Position numbers and translations under genes: made by a program. This document shows, piece by piece, positions 9,280 to 18,039 of a DNA stretch of 64,000 nucleotides. The notes beneath the pieces are model-generated. The model was not told the origin of the DNA. It made no database searches and saw only the letters and a program-made list of their open reading frames with translations. Each line of letters opens with the position of its first letter. The stretch's first letter is position 1. This DNA comes from Snodgrassella alvi wkB2 (GTDB taxonomy: Bacteria; Pseudomonadota; Gammaproteobacteria; Burkholderiales; Neisseriaceae): assembly GCF_000600005.1 (NCBI RefSeq), contig NZ_CP007446.1, positions 1,142,894 to 1,206,893 on the forward strand, written 5' to 3'.

Positions 9280-10668
9280 TCAGGCAGCCTTATCTGTCTT
9301 ACAGTCCAGCTTTTTGTCCATAAGTTCCTCAAATTCACGCATGCACACACTGGCGATTGCCAGCATATTATCTATCTCCTTTTTGGAAATAATTAGCGGA
9401 GGAGCCGCTACGATATGGTCACCACAGGCACGGAAAATCAGATTGTTCTTAAAAAAGATATCCCGGCAAATCAAACCTGTAGTGCCGAAATCATCAAAGA
9501 ACTCGCGAGTATCACGGTTTTTTACCAGTGTAAAACCACACATCAATCCTTCACTGCGAATATCAGCAACATATTTAAACTGACTGAATGTTTCCTGCCA
9601 GCGCTTACGCATATAAGGACCTGTTTTGGTACGTACCTTTTCAATCAGATTCTTTTTATCAATTATATTCAGGTTCGCACAGGCAACTGCGGCTGAAACC
9701 GGATGCCCGCTGTAAGTAAAGCCATGATTAAACTCACCCCCGGCCAGCAAACCTTCTGTTACTTTGTCATTGACCAGAACTGCCCCGATCGGTAAATAGC
9801 CGGAGGACAGTCCTTTAGCTGTCGTAAAAATATCTGGCGTGAAACCAAAAGTTTCGAATCCAAACCATCTGCCAGTGCGCCCATAGCCGCAAATTACTTC
9901 ATCAGCTACCAGTAGTACGTCATATCTTTTACAGATAGCTTCAATTCGCGGCCAGTAACTTGCAGGAGGAATGATCACTCCGCCAGCTCCCTGAATCGGT
10001 TCTGCAACAAAAGCTGCAATTTTATCCGCACCCAGTGAAAGAATTTTTTCTTCAAGCCAGTTAGCAGCTCGAATACCGAATTCTTCTTCACTTTCACCAG
10101 TTTTGGCTAAGCCGTAATACCACGGTTGTTCAATATGAACTATATTGGCAATCGGTAAATCACCTTGCTCATGCATGCTTTTCATACCACCCAGGCTTGC
10201 TCCGCCTAAGGTAGAGCCGTGATAGCCGTTCCAGCGACCAATGATCACTTTTTTAGAAGGCTTGCCGACAGATGCCCAGTAATGGCGCACCATACGTATC
10301 ATGGTATCAACCGATTCAGAACCGGAGTTGGTATAAAACACATGATTAAATCCCTCCGGTGTGATTTCAACCAGTTTTTCCGATAATTTAATGATTGCAG
10401 GATGGGTTGTTTTGAAGAAAGTATTGTAAAACGGCAGCACTTGCATTTGTTTCTCGGCAATTTTAGCCAGTTTTTTTTCTCCGTATCCAATATTGACACA
10501 CCACAACCCGGCCATACCGTCAATGATTTCATTGCCGTCACTATCATATACATAAATGCCTTTTGCTTTAACCATCATGCGTACACCGTGCTTTTTAAGC
10601 TCAGCATTATCGGAAAATGGATGTAAATGATGTTTTACAGCCAGTCTCACATCGGTTTTATTACTCAT
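9280..10668 (-). CDS. spuC: Putrescine--pyruvate (polyamine) aminotransferase
   Basis: A PLP-dependent class III (omega) aminotransferase of 462 residues. GSESVDTMIRM, the WNGYHGST segment, the DEVICGYGRTG strand and the Schiff-base lysine in FTTAKGLSSGYLP are all visible. In Pseudomonas SpuC transfers the amino group of putrescine or related amines to pyruvate. Here it is the last gene of a same-strand set with spuB (gamma-glutamylputrescine synthetase) and spuA (gamma-glutamyl-GABA hydrolase), which supports a polyamine role over the related beta-alanine or taurine enzymes. A strong AAAGGAG lies seven bases before ATG 10668. Confidence 0.9.
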   Translation of the reverse strand: MSNKTDVRLAVKHHLHPFSDNAELKKHGVRMMVKAKGIYVYDSDGNEIIDGMAGLWCVNIGYGEKKLAKIAEKQMQVLPFYNTFFKTTHPAIIKLSEKLVEITPEGFNHVFYTNSGSESVDTMIRMVRHYWASVGKPSKKVIIGRWNGYHGSTLGGASLGGMKSMHEQGDLPIANIVHIEQPWYYGLAKTGESEEEFGIRAANWLEEKILSLGADKIAAFVAEPIQGAGGVIIPPASYWPRIEAICKRYDVLLVADEVICGYGRTGRWFGFETFGFTPDIFTTAKGLSSGYLPIGAVLVNDKVTEGLLAGGEFNHGFTYSGHPVSAAVACANLNIIDKKNLIEKVRTKTGPYMRKRWQETFSQFKYVADIRSEGLMCGFTLVKNRDTREFFDDFGTTGLICRDIFFKNNLIFRACGDHIVAAPPLIISKKEIDNMLAIASVCMREFEELMDKKLDCKTDKAA

Positions 10669-10755
10669 AAAAACTCCTTTGTTTTAAAATGTTATAAGCA
10701 ATCATTCAATGTACAAGTACAAGAATAACAGTTGAAATATGCTATTGAGATGGTT

Positions 10756-12090
10756 TCAGACATGTAATAACAGATATTTGCGCTCCCAAGGGCTGATAAC
10801 ACGAAAATATTCTGAAACTTCCTGCTCTTTTACGGCAATGTACATCTCAACAAAGCGCTGACCCAGTATTTCATGAATTGGTTCACACTGGCGTAAACGT
10901 TCTATTGATTCTTCCAGTGTAGTAGGGAACTGATAAGGTAATGAATACGCATTACTGCTCAGCGGAGCACGCGGTTGTAGCTGTTCTTTAATTCCCAGAT
11001 AACCACAAGCCAGCGAGCAGGCAATCGCCAGATAAGGATTGACATCTACTCCGGCCAGCCGGTTTTCAATCCGTCTTCCTTTGGCTTTGGCTCGCGGAAC
11101 ACGTAAACCCACAGTGCGATTGTCATAACCCCATTCAACATTAGTGGGTGCAGCTGTAAACCGGGTCAGCCGGCGGAAAGAATTAACATACGGAGCAAAA
11201 AAGGGCATGGTTTGTGGCAGGTATTTTTGCAGGCCGCCAATAAAATGAAAAAATAGTTCTGAAGGAGTGCCATCATCACTGCTGAATGCATTATTACCAT
11301 TTTCTACATTGTTCAGACTCTGATGGATATGCATGGCACTGCCCGGTTCTCCTTCCATAGGCTTAGCCATAAAAGTGGCATACATTTTATGATGAAAGGC
11401 AGATTCACGTACTGTGCGTTTGAATAAAAATACCTGATCGGCTAAATCCAGAGCATTACCATGCAGGAAATTGATTTCCATCTGTGCGGCACCAATTTCA
11501 TGAATCAGCGTATCAACTTCAAGGTTCTGTTCATGGCAGTAGTCGTAAATTTCTTCAAACAGAGGGTCAAATTCATTTACTGCATCTACAGCATAAGACC
11601 GTCGTCCGAATTCACTGCGTCCGGTACGGCCGATCGGAGGTTGCAGGGGGACATCCGGATCGGGGTTGGGTGAAATCAGATAGAATTCCATTTCCGGAGC
11701 AACGATGGGTTCCAGCCCCATATTTTCATACAATTTTAATATGCGTTTGAGTACATTGCGCGGCGCAGTTTCAACCGGTAAACCGTCAGGAGAGAAGCAA
11801 TCAAATATTAGTGATGCTGTCGGATCCTGAGCCCAGGGAACAAAGCGCAGAGTAGTCTGGTCTGGCTTTAACTCCATATCCGCATCTGTTTCATCCAGAA
11901 GGCTGGATTGTGGATATTCTCCGGTTACTGTTTGCAATAATACTGCCTCGGGTAGTCGCATATCCGGTTCAGATATAAATTTATCTTTCGGAATAATTTT
12001 ACCGCGAGCCACACCTGTAATGTCCGGTAAGATACATTCTACTTCAGTGATACCATGTTCTTTAAGCCAGTTAAATATGTCATCATACAT
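10756..12090 (-). CDS. spuB: Gamma-glutamylputrescine synthetase (glutamine synthetase family)
   Basis: ATP-dependent ligase that joins glutamate to putrescine, the first step of the gamma-glutamyl polyamine route. The 444-residue protein is a short type of glutamine synthetase: N-terminal beta-grasp with DITGVARGKIIPKD, the metal-binding EMEFYL strand, HIHQSL for the ATP/metal site, and NRTVGLRVPRA with ENRLAGVDVNPYLA toward the C-terminus. It sits eight bases downstream of spuA and 87 bases upstream of spuC. The family also includes other gamma-glutamyl-amine ligases, but the neighbours make putrescine the best substrate guess. Confidence 0.9.
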   Translation of the reverse strand: MYDDIFNWLKEHGITEVECILPDITGVARGKIIPKDKFISEPDMRLPEAVLLQTVTGEYPQSSLLDETDADMELKPDQTTLRFVPWAQDPTASLIFDCFSPDGLPVETAPRNVLKRILKLYENMGLEPIVAPEMEFYLISPNPDPDVPLQPPIGRTGRSEFGRRSYAVDAVNEFDPLFEEIYDYCHEQNLEVDTLIHEIGAAQMEINFLHGNALDLADQVFLFKRTVRESAFHHKMYATFMAKPMEGEPGSAMHIHQSLNNVENGNNAFSSDDGTPSELFFHFIGGLQKYLPQTMPFFAPYVNSFRRLTRFTAAPTNVEWGYDNRTVGLRVPRAKAKGRRIENRLAGVDVNPYLAIACSLACGYLGIKEQLQPRAPLSSNAYSLPYQFPTTLEESIERLRQCEPIHEILGQRFVEMYIAVKEQEVSEYFRVISPWERKYLLLHV

Positions 12091-12098
12091 AAGTCACC

Positions 12099-12869
12099 TT
12101 AAAATGATTCCTTTTGCCTGTGCAATTTATATTGCATACATGCTTCACGAAAAGCTTTAAAAATAGCGATAGAAAGCGGCTTATTCCCATATTGCCATTC
12201 CGGATGCCACTGTACTGCATAGCCAAATATTGACGCTGCATCAATCCTGAATGCTTCAATAAGACCATCTGGAGCAGTTGCTTCTATGCTAAGCCCGGGT
12301 GCTAACGTTTTTACTCCTTGCTGATGTAAAGAATTGACCTGATACTGTTTGTGGTCTGTTGCCAGCCACAGCATCAATAAACTGTCTGTTTTCAGATTAA
12401 CCGCATGCGCATCGCCATATTGAATTTCAATTGGCTGATTATCGGGTTCACGATGATCCAGATAACCGGGTATTTCCTGTATATGCTGGTGAAGGTCACC
12501 ACCAAGTGCGACATTGATTTCCTGCAAACCGCGGCAAACACCCAGAAGTGGTATACCACTATCAATAATATATTTAATTAGCGGTAAAACAGTATGGTCA
12601 CGGGCAGCATCTTGTAACATTCCCTCTTGTGCCGATATTTCACCATACCATTTCGGGTCTATATTTGAATAAGAACCGGGTAAAAAAACACCATCAACCA
12701 ATTTGAGCAGGCGAGTTAAAACTTCCTGATCAGACAGTACCGGAAGTAAAATAACATCACCGACACTGTCCTGAACCGCATGAATGTATTTTTCACCGAC
12801 AGCGTGAAAATTCCACTTACCTATCTGCTTTACATCACATGGTATACCTATGATTGGACGCGGCTGCAT
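12099..12869 (-). CDS. spuA: Gamma-glutamyl-gamma-aminobutyrate hydrolase (class I glutamine amidotransferase-like)
   Basis: Hydrolyses gamma-glutamyl-GABA to glutamate and GABA (PuuD/SpuA family, peptidase C26). The catalytic cysteine is in the nucleophile elbow LLGVCRGLQEINVALGG, and the His of the triad in AVQWHPEWQYG; the family start PIIGIPCDV and the LPGSYSNIDP segment are also present. At 256 residues it has the usual length. It is the first gene of the spuA-spuB-spuC set, so the promoter should lie in the 674-base gap upstream (12870-13543). No transport (SpuDEFGH) or regulator gene is in the window. Confidence 0.9.
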   Translation of the reverse strand: MQPRPIIGIPCDVKQIGKWNFHAVGEKYIHAVQDSVGDVILLPVLSDQEVLTRLLKLVDGVFLPGSYSNIDPKWYGEISAQEGMLQDAARDHTVLPLIKYIIDSGIPLLGVCRGLQEINVALGGDLHQHIQEIPGYLDHREPDNQPIEIQYGDAHAVNLKTDSLLMLWLATDHKQYQVNSLHQQGVKTLAPGLSIEATAPDGLIEAFRIDAASIFGYAVQWHPEWQYGNKPLSIAIFKAFREACMQYKLHRQKESF

Positions 12870-13250
12870 AAAATTGTCTCAAAGGATTAATAGTTAAAAC
12901 AATTTTGATTTTTATGATTCATAATCCCATGAGAAAAACAAAATGGCAAGAAAACTTAACTTAAATTGATAATAATTCGATTTATTGGTAACAAAAGATA
13001 TTAATCTAAACACATAATAAAAATAAATTTTTAGAATTAAATTAAAAATATCATTATTATATTGAGGCCAAGATTATTCGTTGTTTTTGCTGGCGTGAAA
13101 ATTTACTGACTAAGTAATAATTACTGATGTTAACGATTATGTTAAATGAATATTAATTATAGAATGTAATTAAGAAATACAAATAAGCATGCTTTATTGA
13201 TTACGTCATTAAAGAAAGAGAATAATAATCTGAAGTATATCATTGCAACC

Positions 13251-13283
13251 CTATTATCCATGTGTCTGACCACAGGATAATAG
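13251..13283. repeat. Imperfect hairpin-forming inverted repeat
   Basis: Arms CTATTATCC (13251-13259) and GGATAATAG (13275-13283) match perfectly and the stem continues inward with TGTG/CACA. No T run follows on either strand, so it is not a standard terminator. It could be an operator or part of an RNA; function unknown. Confidence 0.6.
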
Positions 13284-13502
13284 TCTCAGCACTTCCGGAT
13301 GTTATCTGAATAGTTGGACATATTTTAATTTGGAAATTTAGATATAGTACAGTTACCTTGGATAGTATATAAAAAATATGCCATGTGTTTAGATAATAAT
13401 ATTCACGCGTTCAAAGATTGATTTAATATTAAAGCTGCTTAATTTATTCGTCTATTACTGATACAAGATAAATACAAATCATGATTGCAAGTTAAAATAA
13501 AG

Positions 13503-13522
13503 GCCCTGAATTTATTCAGGGC
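13503..13522 (-). terminator. Terminator of ppsR
   Basis: Perfect stem GCCCTGAA / TTCAGGGC with a four-base loop just past the ppsR stop codon. On the minus strand it is followed by CTTTATTTT. Confidence 0.8.
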
Positions 13523-13543
13523 AAAACTTTATAACGAAACAAC

Positions 13544-14365
13544 CTAAAACCGCCGTTGTAATTTTGCCGCTAAAATAATACTTGCAGCCAGTTCTTCAAT
13601 AGATTTATGAGTTGTATTGGTATATGGAATATTAAAACGGCGGAACATATCTTCGGCGGTTAAAATCTCACGTCGGCAATTATCACGACTGGCATAACGG
13701 GAATCAGGACGACGCTCCGAACGAATATGGTGCAGACGGTCTGCATCTATGGTTAGCCCATATAATTTTTGCCGGAATGGTTGCAGCATTCTAGGTAATT
13801 CACTGCTTTCCAGATCTTCTGGAATAAGAGGATAATTTGCAGCACGAATTCCATACTGTAATGCCAGATAAAGACAAGTAGGCGTTTTACCACTGCGAGA
13901 AACGCCCATCAGAATCACATCAGCTTTTTTCAATTCGCGATCAGTAATTCCATCATCATGATTAAGAGTAAAATTGATTGCTTCCATTCTCTTATCATAG
14001 CGTTCAGTATCGTGCATTCCATGGGTTCTGCCAATGGAATGATTTGCTTCTGTGGCAAGTTCATCTTCCAGCTCACCAATAAATGCATCATAAAAACTCA
14101 TATGCAGCCCTGCACTGGTTTTAATCAGTTTACGGACATTTTCATCAACGATGCTAGAAAAAACCAGCGGACGCGCTTCACAGTGGTTTGCTGCATTATT
14201 AATTAAAGCTACAATCTCACGTGCTTTTGTTTCCGTATCTACAAATGGATAAGTAGCACGCTTGAATTCTATATTGTCAAACTGGTTCAATAAAGCAAGA
14301 CCCATACTTTCGGCGGTGATACCCGTTCGGTCAGAAACAAAAAAGACTTGGCGTACTGGTTTCAT
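13544..14365 (-). CDS. ppsR: PEP synthetase regulatory protein (bifunctional kinase/pyrophosphorylase, DUF299)
   Basis: Controls PEP synthase by ADP-dependent phosphorylation and Pi-dependent dephosphorylation of a threonine. From ATG 14365 the protein has 273 residues, the family length, beginning MKPVRQVFFVSDRTGITAE. An upstream extension to 14452 is possible but adds a basic segment not expected for the family. The P-loop-like GVSRSGKTPT near residue 155 and the RRPDSRYAS segment are typical. It is divergent from ppsA, its predicted substrate, separated by 420 bases that probably carry both promoters. Confidence 0.93.
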   Translation of the reverse strand: MKPVRQVFFVSDRTGITAESMGLALLNQFDNIEFKRATYPFVDTETKAREIVALINNAANHCEARPLVFSSIVDENVRKLIKTSAGLHMSFYDAFIGELEDELATEANHSIGRTHGMHDTERYDKRMEAINFTLNHDDGITDRELKKADVILMGVSRSGKTPTCLYLALQYGIRAANYPLIPEDLESSELPRMLQPFRQKLYGLTIDADRLHHIRSERRPDSRYASRDNCRREILTAEDMFRRFNIPYTNTTHKSIEELAASIILAAKLQRRF

Positions 14366-14785
14366 AATCAATCTACATAATTCAGAGTTAAAAAGGAATG
14401 TGACTTTATGAATTATCCATTGTAAATGAAGTTTCTTCCAGTTCCTGCGCAAAATATTGGTTTTTTTTCAACATTGATACTAAAAAAATAAAAATAGACT
14501 GAATATATAAAATTTAAGCAATAAAATTAATGTTTTATTGAATAAAAAAGATAATTTTAGATTAAAATTGCTAAAAAAATGTATAAATTGATATTTTAAT
14601 CTAAATAATTGAAAATGTAATTAAAATACTTAAGGTATCAAGGATTTGTATTTGAATAGTGTTTGATTAGGGATAAATTATCCTCAATTATGGGCGGATA
14701 AATAGCCAAAAATACATGACATTTTATACCTGACTAGTTAGAATAGGTCGTCTTCAACTTTCCCACTCCTCACTGGATAACCATC
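14366..14785. promoter_or_regulatory. Divergent ppsR/ppsA intergenic region
   Basis: 420 very AT-rich bases between the regulator and ppsA, without a gene. It contains the 13-base palindrome GGATAAATTATCC at 14671-14683, about 100 bases before ppsA, which may be an operator. I could not place a convincing -35/-10 pair. Confidence 0.45.
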
Positions 14786-17173
14786 ATGGCCGGTAATAAC
14801 GTAATCTGGTTTGAAAATCTGCGCATGACTGATGTTGAAAGCGTCGGCGGCAAAAATGCATCTCTTGGCGAGATGATTTCACAGCTCACCGAAAAAGGTG
14901 TGCGTGTACCCGGTGGTTTTGCTACCACTGCCGAAGCCTATCGCAATTTTCTTGCTTACGAAGGTTTGAGTGAACGTATCAATAACGAGCTAAAGGCACT
15001 GGATGTAGATAATGTTGCCGAACTGGCTCGGGTAGGTAAACAGATCCGTCAATGGATCATGGACACCCCATTTCCGCCTGAACTGGAAGCAGATTTACAG
15101 GCAGCATGGGAAAAAATGGTAGCTGATGCCGGTACTGACCAGATTTGCGTGGCTGTACGCTCTTCTGCGACTGCCGAAGATTTACCTGATGCCTCTTTTG
15201 CCGGTCAGCAGGAAACATTTCTGAATATAAGCGGTTATGATAATGTTAAAGAAGCTATGCATCATGTATTTGCTTCTTTGTATAACGATCGCGCCATTTC
15301 CTACCGTGTGCACAAGAATTTTGCTCATGATGTAGTGGCTCTGTCTGCCGGTGTTCAGCGGATGGTGCGTTCTGATAAAGGCGCCTCCGGGGTGATGTTC
15401 ACCATGGATACAGAATCTGGTTTTGATCAGGTTGTATTCATTACATCATCCTATGGTCTGGGTGAGACTGTTGTACAGGGTGCAGTAAATCCGGATGAAT
15501 TCTATGTACATAAACCAACTCTGTGTGCCGGTCGTCCTGCGATTCTGCGTAAAACCATGGGTTCTAAACTGATTAAAATGGTTTTCACTGATGCGGCTCA
15601 GGCAGGTAAATCTGTACAGACAGTAGATGTTGATGTTGCTGACCGGAAAAAATTCTCAATCAGTGCCGAAGAAATTACTGAGCTGGCTCAGTATGCACTG
15701 ACTATTGAAGAACATTATGGCCGTCCGATGGATATTGAATGGGGTCGTGATGGTATTGATGGCAAACTGTATATCTTGCAGGCTCGTCCTGAAACTGTGA
15801 AATCACAGGAAAATAACAGCCGTGTACTGCGTCGCTATCAGATTAATGACAAATCTGCCATTCTGGTAGAGGGTCGCGCCATCGGTCAGAAAGTCGGTCA
15901 AGGTAAAGTGCGTCTGGTCAAATCTGTTGATGAAATGGATAAAGTGTTGCCAGGTGACGTACTGGTTACTGATATGACCGACCCGGACTGGGAACCGGTT
16001 ATGAAACGTGCCTCTGCAATTATTACCAATCGTGGCGGACGTACTTGTCACGCAGCCATTATTGCGCGTGAACTGGGTATTCCGGCAGTGGTTGGCTGTG
16101 GTAATGCAACTTCTGCTTTGCAGGATGGTCAGGAAGTAACGGTGTCCTGTGCCGAAGGGGATACGGGCTATGTATATGAGGGTTTACTGAAAGTTGATGT
16201 CAATGAAATACCTTTAGATAATATGCCTGAATCACCAGCCAAAATCATGATGAATGTAGGTAATCCTGAGCTGGCATTCAGCTTCTCTGGTTTACCGGGC
16301 TATGGTATTGGTCTGGCACGAATGGAATTTATTATTAACCGCCAGATTGGTATTCATCCTCGTGCTTTGCTGGAATTTGATCAGCAGGATGAACAGATGA
16401 AAGCCACCATTACTGACAGAATTTCCGGCTATTCATCTCCGGTAGATTTTTATATTGATAAAATTGCTGAGGGTGTGGCAACACTGGCAGCTTCTGTGTA
16501 TCCGAAAAAAGTAATTGTGCGTATGTCTGACTTTAAGTCAAATGAATATGCCAATCTTTTAGGTGGTAATAAATACGAGCCTCATGAAGAAAATCCGATG
16601 CTGGGTTTCCGCGGTGCAGCCCGTTATGTTTCTGATGATTTCAAAGATTGCTTTGCGCTTGAGTGTAAAGCACTGAAATATGTGCGTGATGAAATGGGAT
16701 TGACTAATGTTGAAATCATGATTCCATTTGTACGTACATTGAAAGAGGCTGAAAATGTCGTACGCGCATTGAAAGACAACGGACTGGAACGTGGTAAAAA
16801 TGGTCTGCGCCTGATTATGATGTGTGAACTGCCAACCAATGCAGTACTGGCCGAACAGTTCCTGAAATACTTTGATGGATTCTCTATTGGTTCAAATGAT
16901 ATGACTCAGTTAACACTGGGTGTGGATCGCGATAGTGGTGGTCCGATCGCAGGTACTTTTGATGAACGTGACCCAGCTGTTAAAGTGATGTTCAGTCTGG
17001 CAATTCAGGCTTGCCGTAAATTAAATAAATATATTGGTATTTGCGGTCAAGGGCCGTCTGATCATGCTGATTTCGCTAAATGGTTGATTGAGGAGGGAAT
17101 TGAGACTATCTCTCTGAATCCCGATACCGTAATTGAAACTTGGTTATATCTGGCTAAAGAACTGAAAAAATAA
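14786..17173 (+). CDS. ppsA: Phosphoenolpyruvate synthase
   Basis: Converts pyruvate and ATP to PEP, AMP and phosphate, the entry to gluconeogenesis. The 795-residue protein has the N-terminal ATP-grasp domain ([30 protein letters not shown]), the central phosphohistidine domain with [19 protein letters not shown] (His at about residue 421), and the C-terminal PEP/pyruvate-binding barrel ([18 protein letters not shown]; the catalytic Cys region GICGQGPSD). It is divergent from its regulator ppsR and ends at a strong terminator. A carbon economy relying on organic acids would fit, but that is inference. Confidence 0.97.
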   Translation: MAGNNVIWFENLRMTDVESVGGKNASLGEMISQLTEKGVRVPGGFATTAEAYRNFLAYEGLSERINNELKALDVDNVAELARVGKQIRQWIMDTPFPPELEADLQAAWEKMVADAGTDQICVAVRSSATAEDLPDASFAGQQETFLNISGYDNVKEAMHHVFASLYNDRAISYRVHKNFAHDVVALSAGVQRMVRSDKGASGVMFTMDTESGFDQVVFITSSYGLGETVVQGAVNPDEFYVHKPTLCAGRPAILRKTMGSKLIKMVFTDAAQAGKSVQTVDVDVADRKKFSISAEEITELAQYALTIEEHYGRPMDIEWGRDGIDGKLYILQARPETVKSQENNSRVLRRYQINDKSAILVEGRAIGQKVGQGKVRLVKSVDEMDKVLPGDVLVTDMTDPDWEPVMKRASAIITNRGGRTCHAAIIARELGIPAVVGCGNATSALQDGQEVTVSCAEGDTGYVYEGLLKVDVNEIPLDNMPESPAKIMMNVGNPELAFSFSGLPGYGIGLARMEFIINRQIGIHPRALLEFDQQDEQMKATITDRISGYSSPVDFYIDKIAEGVATLAASVYPKKVIVRMSDFKSNEYANLLGGNKYEPHEENPMLGFRGAARYVSDDFKDCFALECKALKYVRDEMGLTNVEIMIPFVRTLKEAENVVRALKDNGLERGKNGLRLIMMCELPTNAVLAEQFLKYFDGFSIGSNDMTQLTLGVDRDSGGPIAGTFDERDPAVKVMFSLAIQACRKLNKYIGICGQGPSDHADFAKWLIEEGIETISLNPDTVIETWLYLAKELKK

Positions 17174-17187
17174 ATTTTTCGGTTTGT

Positions 17188-17228
17188 AAAATAAAGGCTG
17201 CTAATAAAATTAGCAGCCTTTATTTTTT
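17188..17228 (+). terminator. Rho-independent terminator of ppsA
   Basis: Long near-perfect stem AAATAAAGGCTGCTAAT / ATTAGCAGCCTTTATTT followed by T residues, 15 bases past the stop codon. Confidence 0.93.
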
Positions 17229-17993
17229 GATTAATAAATATAGAAATTTCATATATAAATGATTTATTTAAAGATTTTTAGTTTTGCTTAATTAAACTTT
17301 TATATTATGTAAAATTAATACGATAAGTAAGTATTAGAGAATGATAATAAAGTGCCAATAAGTCATAAAATCGTTTTCATAGCGGGTTATATCTTCTGCG
17401 TCTATAGATATTGAGCTAATTGTTTCTTATTCGTCATTAGCTGTAATCCTTTTTGCAAATAAATGACTGTCAACTAACTTTGAAACACCGGTATTATTGA
17501 ATGGATGACTAGCAAAATAAAAAATTGTTTAATATTTTTAAATTTAAAATTTTTTATTCAAATCATAGTAGTTAATTCAATTGAGTTAAATATTAAATAA
17601 ATTTTGTTCGAGCTAAAAATTCACTAGATGAAAAGTAAAAAAGGAGTGGTTTATTAACTTTTTTAGGCAAATATCATTATTGGAAACTTCCCAACCTAAA
17701 AGTATTAAGGTTTTAACTAAAACTTTTATTTAATAGTTTGTGGAAAGTTAATTGTTTATATTCATTCAATTTTATTTGTTGTTATTGAGCCTATTCTGCA
17801 AACATTATTTTTGGGTAAGTTGGAATTTTAATTATTTTATAAGTTTTTTTATTTAAAAGTGTAAAGATATGGATTTGAATTCATTATCAGGTACTTTTAA
17901 ATATTATTAAAGCATATATGGATTAGGTACTTTTTCTCAGCAATTAAGTTTTAGTTTATCTATATGATTTTGCAAATTAATCAAATACATTTA
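17229..17993. other. Long AT-rich gene-free region
   Basis: About 765 bases between the ppsA and ctpA terminators. Both flanking genes end here (convergent), so no promoter for them is needed. I find no open frame with plausible start signals and codon use, no tRNA and no clear repeat ends. A small RNA or a decayed gene cannot be excluded. Confidence 0.6.
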
Positions 17994-18028
17994 ATAAAAA
18001 ACAGATAGCTTTAAGCTATCTGTTTTTT
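17994..18028 (-). terminator. Rho-independent terminator of ctpA
   Basis: Stem ACAGATAGCTT / AAGCTATCTGT with A/T runs on both sides, directly after the ctpA stop codon; the T run in the minus direction is strong. Confidence 0.9.
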
Positions 18029-18039
18029 AAGATGAAATT

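Larger units (their letters stand above)
12870..13543. other. Long intergenic region upstream of spuA
   Basis: 674 AT-rich bases with no credible gene. It should hold the spuABC promoter. It contains the inverted repeat at 13251-13283 and the ppsR terminator at 13503-13522. I see no insertion-sequence ends or tRNA. Confidence 0.6.
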
